Assembly: GCA_049323895.1 (NCBI GenBank)
Contig: JBMOKT010000029.1
Span: 1 to 60,789, forward strand
From: JBMOKT01 sp049323895
GTDB lineage: Bacteria > Bacillota > Peptococcia > Peptococcales > BICA1-8
Length of the DNA: 60,789 nt
Direction of reading: 5' to 3'
Made by a program: the position numbers and the translations under genes. Each line of letters opens with the position of its first letter. Positions within the stretch are counted from its first letter, which is position 1. Below the pieces are notes generated by a model that was not told where the DNA came from, ran no database searches, and saw nothing but the letters and a program-made list of their open reading frames with translations. Positions 31,210-39,421 of the stretch are shown piece after piece.

Positions 31210-32001
31210 CTATTTTTTTGTAATATCAGTATTTAACCATTTTTTGCTGAATTTTGTTAACGTCCCATCATCATGCATTTCTTCAAGAATTTTGTTTACT
31301 TCTTCCCTTAAGGAATCGTCATCTTGTCTAAAGGCAACGGCTATATCTTCACTGCGCAGGGGATTACCAAGAAGCTCTATTTTAAACTTTCCGTTATTGA
31401 TTGCATTTACACCTACTACCCGGTCGGTGATAACTGCATCAATTACTCCACTGTCCAATTCCAAAAGAGTCTGATTATCGTCTTTATATAACTTAACTTC
31501 TCCCGCACCCAGCTTTTGAGCATCTTTTTCGAAGGTTGTCCCGGTAACGACAGCAATCACTTTTCCTTGCAAATCTTCAGGTGCTCTATAACTACTTCCT
31601 TGCTGTACTACTAATTGTGCGCCTGAATAATAGTAAGGGGTTGAAAAGTCAACTACTTTTAACCTATCCTCAGTCACCGCCATACTGCCTAATATTCCGT
31701 CATAAGCCCCTGACCTAAGCCCCTCAATTATTCCGCTCCAGTCGGTAGTAATGGGCTCTAATTCTACGCCCAGCCTTTTAGCTATTTCCGCAGAGACATC
31801 GACATCAAAGCCTACTAAATCATTTTTGTCATCATAGTAATTAAAAGGCGGATAGCCGCCGCTCATGGCAAAACTTATCTTGCCAGCATCCTTTACCCGC
31901 GAAAGGGAATCCCCCTCCTTCTGCCCACAACCGCTAAAAACTAATGTGACAGCTAATAGGGCAATAAACATAAAAGGTAATAATTTTCTGTATTTACTCA
32001 T
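31210..32001 (-). CDS. Amino-acid ABC transporter substrate-binding lipoprotein
   Basis: The 263-aa protein begins with a lipoprotein signal (KLLPFMFIALLAVTLVFSGC, lipid on the Cys) and then the SBP family 3 fold: AMSGGYPPFNYYDDKNDLVGFDVDVSAEIAKRLG, TEDRLKVVDFSTPYYYSG and FSKKWLNTDITKK at the end. It captures a polar amino acid outside the membrane. The ATG at 32001 follows GGAGG; eight upstream codons are in frame. Its substrate may be that sensed by the leader RNA upstream. Confidence 0.93.
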   Translation of the reverse strand: MSKYRKLLPFMFIALLAVTLVFSGCGQKEGDSLSRVKDAGKISFAMSGGYPPFNYYDDKNDLVGFDVDVSAEIAKRLGVELEPITTDWSGIIEGLRSGAYDGILGSMAVTEDRLKVVDFSTPYYYSGAQLVVQQGSSYRAPEDLQGKVIAVVTGTTFEKDAQKLGAGEVKLYKDDNQTLLELDSGVIDAVITDRVVGVNAINNGKFKIELLGNPLRSEDIAVAFRQDDDSLREEVNKILEEMHDDGTLTKFSKKWLNTDITKK

Positions 32002-32097
32002 TTTCTTACTTCCTCCAATCATCATATATTAAGTAAAATTTTTTCTTTCTGCCTTAGGTTAGATTAAGTGCTATAACTTAAAGAGCCTCCTCTCAAT

Positions 32098-32143
32098 TAA
32101 AAAAAAAACTCTAACCCTATCTTTTTAAAGATAGAGTTAGAGT
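32098..32143 (-). terminator. Intrinsic terminator of the structured leader RNA
   Basis: ACTCTAACTCTATC pairs with GATAGGGTTAGAGT and is followed by ten T on the minus strand, about 100 bases before the transporter start codon. It could end a small RNA or act as an attenuator. Confidence 0.95.
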
Positions 32144-32371
32144 GCTTGGGTTTCGCCTTTCGACTCGCCCTAAACCACATGTTTTCATGTAGCCTACCTA
32201 GGTCCCAGAAGAACCTAAAAAAGCCCCAGCTCTAGAACAAAGTTTTTCAGCCCAGGTTTCGGCATGTCACAAAAAATATATCTAGGAATTCAGCTTGAAC
32301 TTAATCTACCAAAAACGCATATTAAGCCTCACTGAAAAACCTACTACCCTGTGCTTACTTCACTGAATTAC
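32098..32371 (-). ncRNA. Structured leader or small RNA upstream of the amino-acid ABC operon, family unknown
   Basis: Between a strong promoter and a strong terminator lies a non-coding stretch of about 270 bases with several predicted helices: GTTTTTCAG with distant CTGAAAAAC; TAGGTTC-TTCT-GGGACCTA; CTACATG-AAAA-CATGTGG; and GGTTT...AAACC closing a GTC-GAAA-GGC tetraloop hairpin. The segment GGTTTAGGGCGAGT could also pair with the 5' arm of the terminator (ACTCTAAC), giving an antiterminator. I could not match it to SAM, lysine, glycine, T-box, tmRNA, 6S, SRP or RNase P motifs. Confidence 0.7.
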
Positions 32372-32377
32372 ATTAAT

Positions 32378-32406
32378 ATTATAGCAATTAATGGCATTTC
32401 CGTCAA
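32378..32406 (-). promoter_or_regulatory. Sigma-A promoter of the leader RNA
   Basis: TTGACG (32406-32401), a 17-base spacer and TATAAT (32383-32378) lie just after the yabQ stop. Confidence 0.9.
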
Positions 32407-32417
32407 CAACCCATGTT

Positions 32418-32924
32418 TTACTCTTTAGGTTGTTTGTTGAAAAACTTTGTTTTTAGAAGGGAAAGACTTTTTAGGGTTTTTTGAGCATACTTTTTTGAAA
32501 AACCCATGATTGCAGAAATTCCTGAAGTTACAAGACCCAAGGGAATAAGCAATATTCGAACAGCCATTTTAAAAGGCCAAATAATTACTCTCCAGATAAA
32601 CCGCAATGCCTTACCAACAGCTATAAAAATTTTCCGCAGGAAAATTTTGAATTTAGGACTGAAAAATTTTAGATAAAACCAACATCCTATTCCAATGCCG
32701 ATAAAGACATATATTCTTATCTCTCCCCAATTACCAAACAGCAACAGCAAAAAGACCATGCAGGTAAGCAAGAGCCAAAATATGAGGTCTCCTATAAATG
32801 TTCCTATTTTTTTTGGTTTCCATAGGCCTCTGAAGACACGGTAAATATCAAAAAGCATACCGCCCAGGATGCCAATACAAATAGTAACTGCAAAGGCAAA
32901 TATTTGATCATAAATAGAGTACAT
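32418..32924 (-). CDS. yabQ: Spore cortex protein YabQ
   Basis: YabQ is a mother-cell membrane protein required for cortex formation. The 168-aa product has four to five hydrophobic segments in its first 90 residues (QIFAFAVTICIGILGGMLFDIYRVFRG, DLIFWLLLTCMVFLLLLFG) and a basic C-terminal region, matching the family. It starts 6 bases after yabP in the conserved yabP-yabQ pair. Confidence 0.92.
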   Translation of the reverse strand: MYSIYDQIFAFAVTICIGILGGMLFDIYRVFRGLWKPKKIGTFIGDLIFWLLLTCMVFLLLLFGNWGEIRIYVFIGIGIGCWFYLKFFSPKFKIFLRKIFIAVGKALRFIWRVIIWPFKMAVRILLIPLGLVTSGISAIMGFSKKYAQKTLKSLSLLKTKFFNKQPKE

Positions 32925-32930
32925 TGATTG

Positions 32931-33215
32931 CTACCTCAGCAGCTTGGAAAAAATGCCCTTGCTTTTATCTCTAAATTTTGCTCCTTTATCTTCAGGATAC
33001 TCCAATTTATTTATTAATCCATCAACTGTAAGTTTACCGTCCTCTAAGTTAAGGTTTATGATATGCAAATTTTCACCCTTCACGACTAAAACCCCTAAAA
33101 TTGTTTGAATTACTATTTCAGCTTCATCATAAGATTCCACATTGTTGACCCCTGTTATCTGTAAATTTTCTCTATTTAATAAAGTTACTATATATTCGCC
33201 CCTTTTATCTTCCAT
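32931..33215 (-). CDS. yabP: Sporulation protein YabP
   Basis: YabP (94 aa) is a small protein made in the mother cell and needed with YabQ for the cortex. The family core is present: RENLQITGVNNVESYDEAEIVIQTILGVLVVKGENLHIINLNLEDGKLTVDGLINKLEY. The ATG at 33215 follows GGAGGG by 8-9 bases; a TTG two codons earlier is less likely. Confidence 0.93.
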   Translation of the reverse strand: MEDKRGEYIVTLLNRENLQITGVNNVESYDEAEIVIQTILGVLVVKGENLHIINLNLEDGKLTVDGLINKLEYPEDKGAKFRDKSKGIFSKLLR

Positions 33216-33285
33216 ACTCAAATCCCTCCAAAAAAATTATTATATCCTGCTAACTTATATGCAAGAAATTTGATTTTAAGTACAT

Positions 33286-33308
33286 AAAAACCGGCTTTAA
33301 AGCCGGCT
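33286..33308 (-). terminator. Terminator of spoIID
   Basis: CCGGCTTTAAAGCCGG is a perfect palindrome followed by TTTTTA on the minus strand, 18 bases past the spoIID stop. Confidence 0.9.
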
Positions 33309-33325
33309 AATTACTTATCCACAAA

Positions 33326-34294
33326 CTATTGATAAATTTTTTCGATCTTAATATCCTTGAAAAAAAACCTTACAATATCTTCAGGGGATTTACCCTGTTC
33401 GGCAAGTGCCCTGGCACCCCATTGGCTCATACCTACCCCATGACCGTATCCCCGTCCTTTTATTACTAAGCTATCCCCATCAATACCTATATCGGTTATC
33501 AGCATAGACCTCAGTTTATCACTTCCCAGTGCCAAACGAAGGGCAGGACCACTAACAATTGTTTCACCAAACTTAATCTTTGTAGCACGACCTGATGGTC
33601 CTTTCTCGGCAACTGTTACGCTATTAATAGCTCCCGGATCCTTGCCGGAAATCTGGCTTATAGCTGATTTAACTGCACTTAAGGGAAAGGATACCTGCCA
33701 GTTTTTATTTTCTTCGGTAGTAATATTTATTCCCGGGTCATTTACACTTTTAATATACGGCGTAGGTTGCTTTGTATAACCTAAACCTTCCTTAGCTGAA
33801 GCTGCGGTTTGTCCTCCGCCATCAGCATGGAACCAAGCCTTAATTAATTTATTATTATGTTTTACTACCTCGCCCCGGGTCCTCTTGACAGCTTCCTTAA
33901 CTCGTTCAGTTACCCTTTCTTTATCGTAAGCTTGAAACTCCTCAATATTTGTCGAGGCATCAGTACCTCTTGCCTTTACTCCACCTTCTTCAATTTTCTC
34001 CAAGGTAAAGGTACGTGCTATTATAGCTTGGGCCGCCAGTGCCTCCAGAGGCCAATTAACATCCATTTCAGCAGCTACCACCCCTTCTAGATACTCCTCA
34101 AGGGCTATATCAACCTTTTTTCCCGTCTCTGCTACATATAAGCTTATAGTCGGCTCCTTTTGCTGGGGTGCTTGTTCTTGAGAACCCTTCTGTTCAGGCT
34201 GAGGTTTTCTCTGGGGACCTGTACATGCCGTACCAAAAGCAACTATACCTACCAGCAGGATTATTAAATAATAAGAAAATGTTCTTTTTTCCAT
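33326..34294 (-). CDS. spoIID: SpoIID/LytB-domain protein
   Basis: SpoIID is a lytic transglycosylase that cleaves denuded glycan during engulfment. The 322-aa protein has a lipoprotein-like leader (LIILLVGIVAFGTAC), a Gln/Pro-rich linker, and the SpoIID domain (ISLYV, EEYLEGVVAAEMDVNWPLEALAAQAIIARTF, FHADGGGQTAASAKEG, and GRGYGHGVGMSQWGARALAEQGKSPEDIVRFFF). The catalytic Glu in VVAAEM is retained. It is inserted between rqcP and yabP, and it may be a SpoIID-like paralogue, not the engulfment enzyme itself. Confidence 0.88.
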   Translation of the reverse strand: MEKRTFSYYLIILLVGIVAFGTACTGPQRKPQPEQKGSQEQAPQQKEPTISLYVAETGKKVDIALEEYLEGVVAAEMDVNWPLEALAAQAIIARTFTLEKIEEGGVKARGTDASTNIEEFQAYDKERVTERVKEAVKRTRGEVVKHNNKLIKAWFHADGGGQTAASAKEGLGYTKQPTPYIKSVNDPGINITTEENKNWQVSFPLSAVKSAISQISGKDPGAINSVTVAEKGPSGRATKIKFGETIVSGPALRLALGSDKLRSMLITDIGIDGDSLVIKGRGYGHGVGMSQWGARALAEQGKSPEDIVRFFFKDIKIEKIYQ

Positions 34295-34321
34295 AAAAAA
34301 GCCTCCTCAGTTTTGTTGATT

Positions 34322-34352
34322 TTAGTATCAGACCAAGGAAGGCAGAATATAC
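34322..34352 (-). promoter_or_regulatory. Possible SigE promoter of spoIID
   Basis: GTATATT (34352-34346) and GATACTAA (34329-34322), 16 bases apart, resemble the SigE -35 and -10 patterns. The spacing is slightly long, so this is tentative. Confidence 0.45.
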
Positions 34353-34688
34353 ATTTTCCTTTAGGGTTAATTTTGGGGTCAGTGCTACAGAGTGATAGTT
34401 CTACAGAAAACTAACTCTAGGTTATACAGAATGTCAGTAGGCGAGTGGGGGAGTTAGCTACAGATAATGACTAAAGTCTTTTGGGCTATACCATTAGGTC
34501 AGTGTATATTTTGAAGGAAAGTATTTGGTGTTCTAACATGAAGTTAATATTGTTGGTTAGTTAAACTAACTTGCTAACATTATTTGTCAATTTTACTTAA
34601 AAAATAAACTACACAATTTAAATAAACTGACAAACAAGCTAATCCCAAGAGCAAAACTATCCACTATCACACTTACTAATATTTTTTT

Positions 34689-34717
34689 CTAGCCACTAGC
34701 CACTAACAACTAGCCAC
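34689..34717. repeat. Degenerate heptad repeat abutting rqcP
   Basis: CTAGCCA, CTAGCCA, CTAACAA and CTAGCCA end directly at the rqcP stop codon, the clearest case of the repeat sitting immediately 3' of a gene. Confidence 0.85.
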
Positions 34718-34960
34718 TTAATCGAGCTCCTTATACATCTCCTTTGCCCCATCGGCTCTTACATTTTCAGCAACCATTAATATTTCAAACCTGCTCTGAC
34801 GCTCCCCAAAACCAATCTCCAATATATCCCCGGGGCTCACAGTGGAACTGGCCTTGGCCGGTCTGCCGTTAATTTTTATCCGTCCTCCATCGCAAACCTC
34901 TTTGGCTAAAGTACGCCTTTTAATAATTCTTGATACCTTAAGAAATTTATCTAAGCGCAT
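34718..34960 (-). CDS. rqcP: RqcP, S4-domain ribosome quality-control protein
   Basis: RqcP (YabO, 80 aa) binds stalled 50S subunits and aids alanine tailing. The S4 motif is clear: MRLDKFLKVSRIIKRRTLAKEVCDGGRIKINGRPAKASSTVSPGDILEI. It lies between hup and the sporulation genes, as yabO does in Bacillus. Confidence 0.95.
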   Translation of the reverse strand: MRLDKFLKVSRIIKRRTLAKEVCDGGRIKINGRPAKASSTVSPGDILEIGFGERQSRFEILMVAENVRADGAKEMYKELD

Positions 34961-34988
34961 ACAAAATCACTCCAAAATAAATTCGGGT

Positions 34989-35022
34989 TAAAAAAATCAG
35001 GTTCGGAGAACCTGATTTTTTT
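34989..35022 (-). terminator. Terminator of hup
   Basis: AAAAAAATCAGGTTC pairs with GAACCTGATTTTTTT around TCC on the minus strand, directly after the hup stop. Confidence 0.95.
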
Positions 35023-35025
35023 AGC

Positions 35026-35304
35026 TTATAACTTTTCTACTGCTTCTTTTAAGCTCTTACCTGCTTTGAAAGCTGGAACTTTAGCAGCTGGAATTTGGAT
35101 TTCTTGACCGGTTTGCGGATTGCGACCTGTGCGCGCCTTGCGCTCTCTTACTTCAAATGTACCAAATCCAACAAGTTGTACCTTTTCACCTTTTGATAGT
35201 GCTTCTTCTACAGATGCAAATAAAGCATTAACAGCTTTTTCTGCATCTTTTTTAGTCAATTCGGATTTTTCGGCAACGCTACTAATAAGTTCAGTTTTGT
35301 TCAC
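35026..35304 (-). CDS. hup: HU family DNA-binding protein
   Basis: HU compacts and bends DNA as a dimer. The 92-aa protein has the N-terminal helices (MNKTELISSVAEKSELTKKDAEKAVNALF) and the DNA-clasping arm GFGTFEVRERKARTGRNPQTGQEIQIPA with its tip Pro residue. It is followed by its own terminator and probably has its own promoter in the 110-base gap before it. Confidence 0.97.
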   Translation of the reverse strand: MNKTELISSVAEKSELTKKDAEKAVNALFASVEEALSKGEKVQLVGFGTFEVRERKARTGRNPQTGQEIQIPAAKVPAFKAGKSLKEAVEKL

Positions 35305-35415
35305 AATAAATCCCTCCTACAATAATGAGTTTTCTCTCGTTCACCATTATTCGTGGTGAGGTTTCTAAATTCCTGCAAAAAATACCATTTAAATTAAAAA
35401 TTTTCCTGTATTACC

Positions 35416-36888
35416 TTATTTTTTCGCTTCTTCCCACCATTTGTCAAGTTCTTCCAGAGAGAATTCCTTAATATTTTTCCCACTTTGCTGTATTTTATTT
35501 TCTATGTAAGCAAAACGTTTGCGAAATTTCCTGATAGTAGCTAATAGTGACTCTTCCGGATTTACATTGGCAAATCTTGCTACATTGACGACAGCAAAAA
35601 GTAAATCCCCTATTTCGTTATATATTTCATCGTTACTAGAGGCATTTTCTGCGTTATCTAAAGCATTCTTTAATTCATCTATTTCCTCAAAAATCTTAGC
35701 CCAAGCTCCAGAAACATCCGGCCAATCAAAGCCAACTCCAGCAGCCTTATTTTGTATTTCTAAAGCATGCATTAAAGCCGGTAAATCCTTTGGTACGGAA
35801 CCTAAAAGGCTTTTGGACACCTCCTTGCCTTTTTCTTTGGCTTTAATAGCTTCCCAATTCACCAAAACATCTTGGGCGTCTGAAACTTTAACATCGGCAA
35901 AAACGTGGGGATGGCGTCTTATCATTTTGTCAGTAATCCCTTCCACCACATCATTAATTGAAAAGCTACCCGTTGTTTCAGCTAGGGCGGCGTGGAAGAC
36001 TACCTGTAGTAGTAAGTCTCCCAATTCTTCACATAATTTATACATATTCCCTTCATCAATGGCTTCCAGCACTTCATAAGCTTCCTCCAACAAATACTTT
36101 TTAAGAGTTTTATGGCTTTGTTTACGGTCCCAAGGGCAGCCATCAGGTCTTAGAAGCCTCTCCATGACATTAACAAGGGGATCAAGGGGAAACTGGGCTG
36201 AGTTTGGCTTTGCTGACTGGGAAGAGGGAATATAAACAGTTGTCAGGTAATCAATCCATGGTACATGATCCAATTGGTACAGGGGTAACTCCAAAACTTT
36301 TTCCTGTCCTGCAACACCGGCGGCACTTATAACCTGTATGGTATGTTCCGGTGGGAAAAATTCCAGCAAAGATAATTTTGCATCGGAGGCTATAAGCCGG
36401 TTATATACCTGGCAAATCAAAAGAGGCATATCCGTATGATAATTCTTAATACTACTTAATGCGTCAATAATCTGCAAACCTTGACCGGGGTCGATATTAA
36501 TAATTTTATAGACCTCATCTAAAAAACTTAGTGCAGGATGGATGTCTATGCTGATATTTCCCTTTTCAACAACCTTCTGTCTTAACACCTTAACCGAGTC
36601 TTCTGCAACAAGTGGACTTCCCGGAACGGCATAAACTATCTCACCATATTTATAAACATGTTCAATTAAATAATCGGCAATTTTTTCATAAACACTCTCG
36701 AAGCTTCCATTTTCGTAGAATAAATCAAGTGCTGAATAAACAATTTCCCACTCCTTTAAGTTTTTAACAACAGGATGTTTATTGGTCCTTAGATAAATAT
36801 GCGACGAAGTCTTTAACAGCTTTAATGTCCCTATGCTTATTTGTTCCTCACTACCCGGACCTAAGCCAATCACTGTAATCTTATTCAT
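35416..36888 (-). CDS. mazG: MazG-family protein with tetrapyrrole-methylase-like domain (YabN)
   Basis: The 490-aa protein joins an N-terminal TP-methylase-like domain (MNKITVIGLGPGSEEQISIGTL; YAVPGSPLVAEDSVKVL) to two MazG helical domains (LRPDGCPWDRKQSHKTLKKYLLEEAYEVLEAI and a C-terminal IYNEIGDLLFAVVNVARFANVNPEESL). MazG hydrolyses aberrant nucleoside triphosphates using the EExxE/D metal site seen in both repeats. It follows the spoVB-like gene by 3 bases. Confidence 0.95.
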   Translation of the reverse strand: MNKITVIGLGPGSEEQISIGTLKLLKTSSHIYLRTNKHPVVKNLKEWEIVYSALDLFYENGSFESVYEKIADYLIEHVYKYGEIVYAVPGSPLVAEDSVKVLRQKVVEKGNISIDIHPALSFLDEVYKIINIDPGQGLQIIDALSSIKNYHTDMPLLICQVYNRLIASDAKLSLLEFFPPEHTIQVISAAGVAGQEKVLELPLYQLDHVPWIDYLTTVYIPSSQSAKPNSAQFPLDPLVNVMERLLRPDGCPWDRKQSHKTLKKYLLEEAYEVLEAIDEGNMYKLCEELGDLLLQVVFHAALAETTGSFSINDVVEGITDKMIRRHPHVFADVKVSDAQDVLVNWEAIKAKEKGKEVSKSLLGSVPKDLPALMHALEIQNKAAGVGFDWPDVSGAWAKIFEEIDELKNALDNAENASSNDEIYNEIGDLLFAVVNVARFANVNPEESLLATIRKFRKRFAYIENKIQQSGKNIKEFSLEELDKWWEEAKK

Positions 36889-36891
36889 TTC

Positions 36892-38496
36892 CTAATACCT
36901 CGCAATTTTCAACCTAAGTAAAATTTCAGCCAGCTTCCTGCCAACCAGGGGGACCCGTTCTATATCGGCGGCCTTAATACCCCCAACCAAAATCAAAACA
37001 ACAAAATAGATACTACCTCCTACTGCTACAGCTGCAAGGGTACTCACCTCTTCCCTGATTCCTCTTTCCATCAGGGCTTCGAAGACTTTTATCACAGTAA
37101 AACCCATCACCGTAACAGAAAAAACAGGCTTAATAAGATGGTCATTTATTCTAAACCATTGGAATGTAATCATCTTTGATACTATATATAAATTGCGCAC
37201 TGCTGCCACAAAAAAACCAATAACCGTACCCAGTGCAGCACCTTTAATGCCAAGGGCAGGGATTGCTGTAAGAATATATGTTAGTCCACCTTTTATTAAG
37301 GCCCCAATAAACAAGCTGACAACGGGCACCATAGGTTTACCTAAACCCTGAAGAGTTCCAGTTGAAGTCTGGTAAAGACCCACAGCTAGCACAGTTGGTG
37401 CCAGCCAGGCTAAGGCAACTCCCGCTCGAGGTTCATTATACAACAATTCACAAATTGGTTCGGCAAGCACCATCAAACCAACTGCGGCGGGGAAAACCAT
37501 TATTAAAGCCAAAAGCATGGCAGAGCTAAACTGCCCTTTTACGGCAGAAAATCTGTTGGAAGCTAATGAATTGGCTACTGCCGGCACTAGACTGGCGGCT
37601 AAAGCTGTAGTTATGATAAAGGGTAAGTTAATTAAGGCACCCGCCATTCCCGAGAGCTGACCATACAGCCCTGTTGCCTCTTGGCTCGTGAAGCCAGCTG
37701 CCTGCAGCCGTAAGGGAACTAAGAAAGTATCCATGGTCTGCATTAAAGGCAGCACTAAACCTCCGATGGAAATTGGCACTGCTAGAAATACTATCTGTCT
37801 GACAAGTTCAGTATTTGTTTCTTCATTTTGAATAGACAATTGTATTTGCTGCTTCTTACGCCTCTTGTTAAAGGCAAAATAAATTAACCACAAAAGGAGT
37901 AATCCCGCTAATCCCCCTGTTGCGGCCCCAAGGGTTGCACCGGCAGCAGCATATTCTACACCTAGGGGCAAAAGGTAAAAAGCAGCTAGAAACACTGTGC
38001 TAACCCGCACTATCTGTTCAAATATCTGAGATAAAGCAGTAGGTGTCATTTGCTGGAAGCCCTGAAAATACCCCCTTAATGTTGACATAGCCGAGGTAAA
38101 TAAAATTGCCGGGGCTATTGCCTTTAAGCTTAAAGCGGCCCTGGGTTCCTGCAAGATATTTCGAGCAATAAAATCAGCACTTACATAAAGGGCAATCGAA
38201 GCAGCGGTTCCGGTTAATAAAAGCAGCGACATGGAAAGCCAAAAGACTCTTTGGATGCCATTGCTATTGTTTTTTTCTTCCCGCTCCGCAATCATTTTAG
38301 AAATAGCCAAGGGAATACCTGCTGTGGAAACAGCTAAAATCATAGTATAAAAGGGATAGGCCATTTGGTATAGTCCCACGCCTTCGTCTCCAACTAAGCG
38401 GGCAAAAGGTATGCGATAAACCGCCCCTAATAATTTACTGATTATACCGGCAATACTTAGTATTAATGCTCCTTTAAAAAATGACTTCGGCTCCAC
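36892..38496 (-). CDS. MATE-like polysaccharide/lipid flippase (SpoVB/YabM family)
   Basis: This 534-aa membrane protein has about 14 hydrophobic helices and opens with the MurJ/SpoVB pattern GALILSIAGIISKLLGAVYRIPFARLVGDEGVGLYQMAYPFYTMIL. The family moves lipid-linked glycans across the membrane in wall or cortex synthesis. The position between spoVT and mazG is that of Bacillus yabM. The start is a GTG after AAGGAG. Confidence 0.9.
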   Translation of the reverse strand: MEPKSFFKGALILSIAGIISKLLGAVYRIPFARLVGDEGVGLYQMAYPFYTMILAVSTAGIPLAISKMIAEREEKNNSNGIQRVFWLSMSLLLLTGTAASIALYVSADFIARNILQEPRAALSLKAIAPAILFTSAMSTLRGYFQGFQQMTPTALSQIFEQIVRVSTVFLAAFYLLPLGVEYAAAGATLGAATGGLAGLLLLWLIYFAFNKRRKKQQIQLSIQNEETNTELVRQIVFLAVPISIGGLVLPLMQTMDTFLVPLRLQAAGFTSQEATGLYGQLSGMAGALINLPFIITTALAASLVPAVANSLASNRFSAVKGQFSSAMLLALIMVFPAAVGLMVLAEPICELLYNEPRAGVALAWLAPTVLAVGLYQTSTGTLQGLGKPMVPVVSLFIGALIKGGLTYILTAIPALGIKGAALGTVIGFFVAAVRNLYIVSKMITFQWFRINDHLIKPVFSVTVMGFTVIKVFEALMERGIREEVSTLAAVAVGGSIYFVVLILVGGIKAADIERVPLVGRKLAEILLRLKIARY

Positions 38497-38571
38497 AAAA
38501 ATCTCCTTATATCAATAAATTTAAGATTATACTAAAACTAATAATATCTTAGCTTACTATCTAAAAAATGG

Positions 38572-38601
38572 CAAATAAAATAGGTGGTCCCTTGACCACC
38601 T
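38572..38601 (-). terminator. Terminator of spoVT
   Basis: AGGTGGTC pairs with GACCACCT around AAGG and is followed by ATTTTATTT on the minus strand. Confidence 0.88.
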
Positions 38602-38606
38602 GTGGT

Positions 38607-39170
38607 TTATTGTTCCATTTGTTTAGCTAAGAATGAAGCCGCAGTTTCCGCCAGCTTTAACTCTAAGTCTGACATTTTAACATTGGTTTCTTTCGTTCCA
38701 ATAATTACTGCGCCGATAGGATCACCTTCTGCAATAATTGGTGCTACTACTTCAGCAGTAAATTTTGTTTCAATGCCTGTTTCGTCGCCCTCCATACCTT
38801 TAAAATAAGGATGATTGTGAATATCATTTATCATAACAGCTTTTCTTTCTTCCATTATCTTTTCAACCACTGACCCAATAGCCTTATTTAAGTATTCTTT
38901 CTTGGGACCCCCTGCAATGGCAATAATTTGATCTCTATCTGCTATGCAGGCAATATGTCCCATAGCTTCATGTAATGAATCTGCGTATTCTTTTGCAAAT
39001 TCACCCAACTCACCAATTGGCGAATATTTTTTAAGTATCACTTCACCTTCACGATCAACGAAAATTTCTAAGGGATCGCCTTCCCTAATACGTAATGTTC
39101 TACGGATTTCTTTGGGAATTACAACTCTTCCTAAATCATCAATGCGTCTTACAATTCCTGTTGCCTTCAT
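38607..39170 (-). CDS. spoVT: Stage V sporulation regulator SpoVT
   Basis: SpoVT tunes SigG-dependent genes in the forespore. The 187-aa protein has the AbrB-type swapped-hairpin DNA-binding domain (MKATGIVRRIDDLGRVVIPKEIRRTLRIREGDPLEIFVDREGEVILKKY) and a C-terminal GAF-like domain (VVAPIIAEGDPIGAVIIGTK). A near-consensus SigG promoter precedes it. Confidence 0.97.
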   Translation of the reverse strand: MKATGIVRRIDDLGRVVIPKEIRRTLRIREGDPLEIFVDREGEVILKKYSPIGELGEFAKEYADSLHEAMGHIACIADRDQIIAIAGGPKKEYLNKAIGSVVEKIMEERKAVMINDIHNHPYFKGMEGDETGIETKFTAEVVAPIIAEGDPIGAVIIGTKETNVKMSDLELKLAETAASFLAKQMEQ

Positions 39171-39224
39171 GAATTATTCCTTCCCTCCTTTAAAGATGAT
39201 GGGCAAGGTAAAACCTTTCAGTGA

Positions 39225-39255
39225 TAGTATATAGCCGAAACCAAACAATTATTCA
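39225..39255 (-). promoter_or_regulatory. SigG promoter of spoVT
   Basis: TGAATA (39255-39250), an 18-base spacer and TATACTA (39231-39225) match the SigG pattern TGAATA-N17/18-CATACTA with one difference. Confidence 0.8.
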
Positions 39256-39365
39256 TTTTTTTCCCATGGGGAATTATGAAAAGTTAACTTTGCCCTGTAG
39301 TTGAAGTATTTGTTATTTAAAAAAAAATATACGTACTGAGAAAAACGACTAATTTAGTATGAATT

Positions 39366-39399
39366 AAAAAAGCTGTCGCCAATGACTTTGGCAACAGCC
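39366..39399 (-). terminator. Terminator of the PrsA-like gene
   Basis: GGCTGTTGCCAA pairs with TTGGCGACAGCT around AGTCA and is followed by TTTTTT on the minus strand. Confidence 0.93.
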
Positions 39400-39421
39400 T
39401 AGAAACCTTTACTATTAGTAC

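Larger units (their letters stand above)
34295..34717. other. AT-rich gap between rqcP and spoIID
   Basis: No ORF is supported. The stretch holds a SigE-like promoter (34322-34352), an octad-like GGCGAGTGGGGGAG string near 34440, several GTTAGTTAAACTAAC-type short dyads near 34553, and a heptad run against the rqcP stop codon. Confidence 0.6.

Noticed and set aside
32098..32371. tmRNA, 6S RNA or SRP RNA at the leader locus
   Set aside because: No tRNA-like ends or tag frame, the 5' and 3' ends do not pair as in 6S, and the SRP domain IV motif is missing.
35519..36079. 186-codon plus-strand frame inside mazG
   Set aside because: Antisense to conserved MazG domains, no ribosome site, Ser-rich composition.
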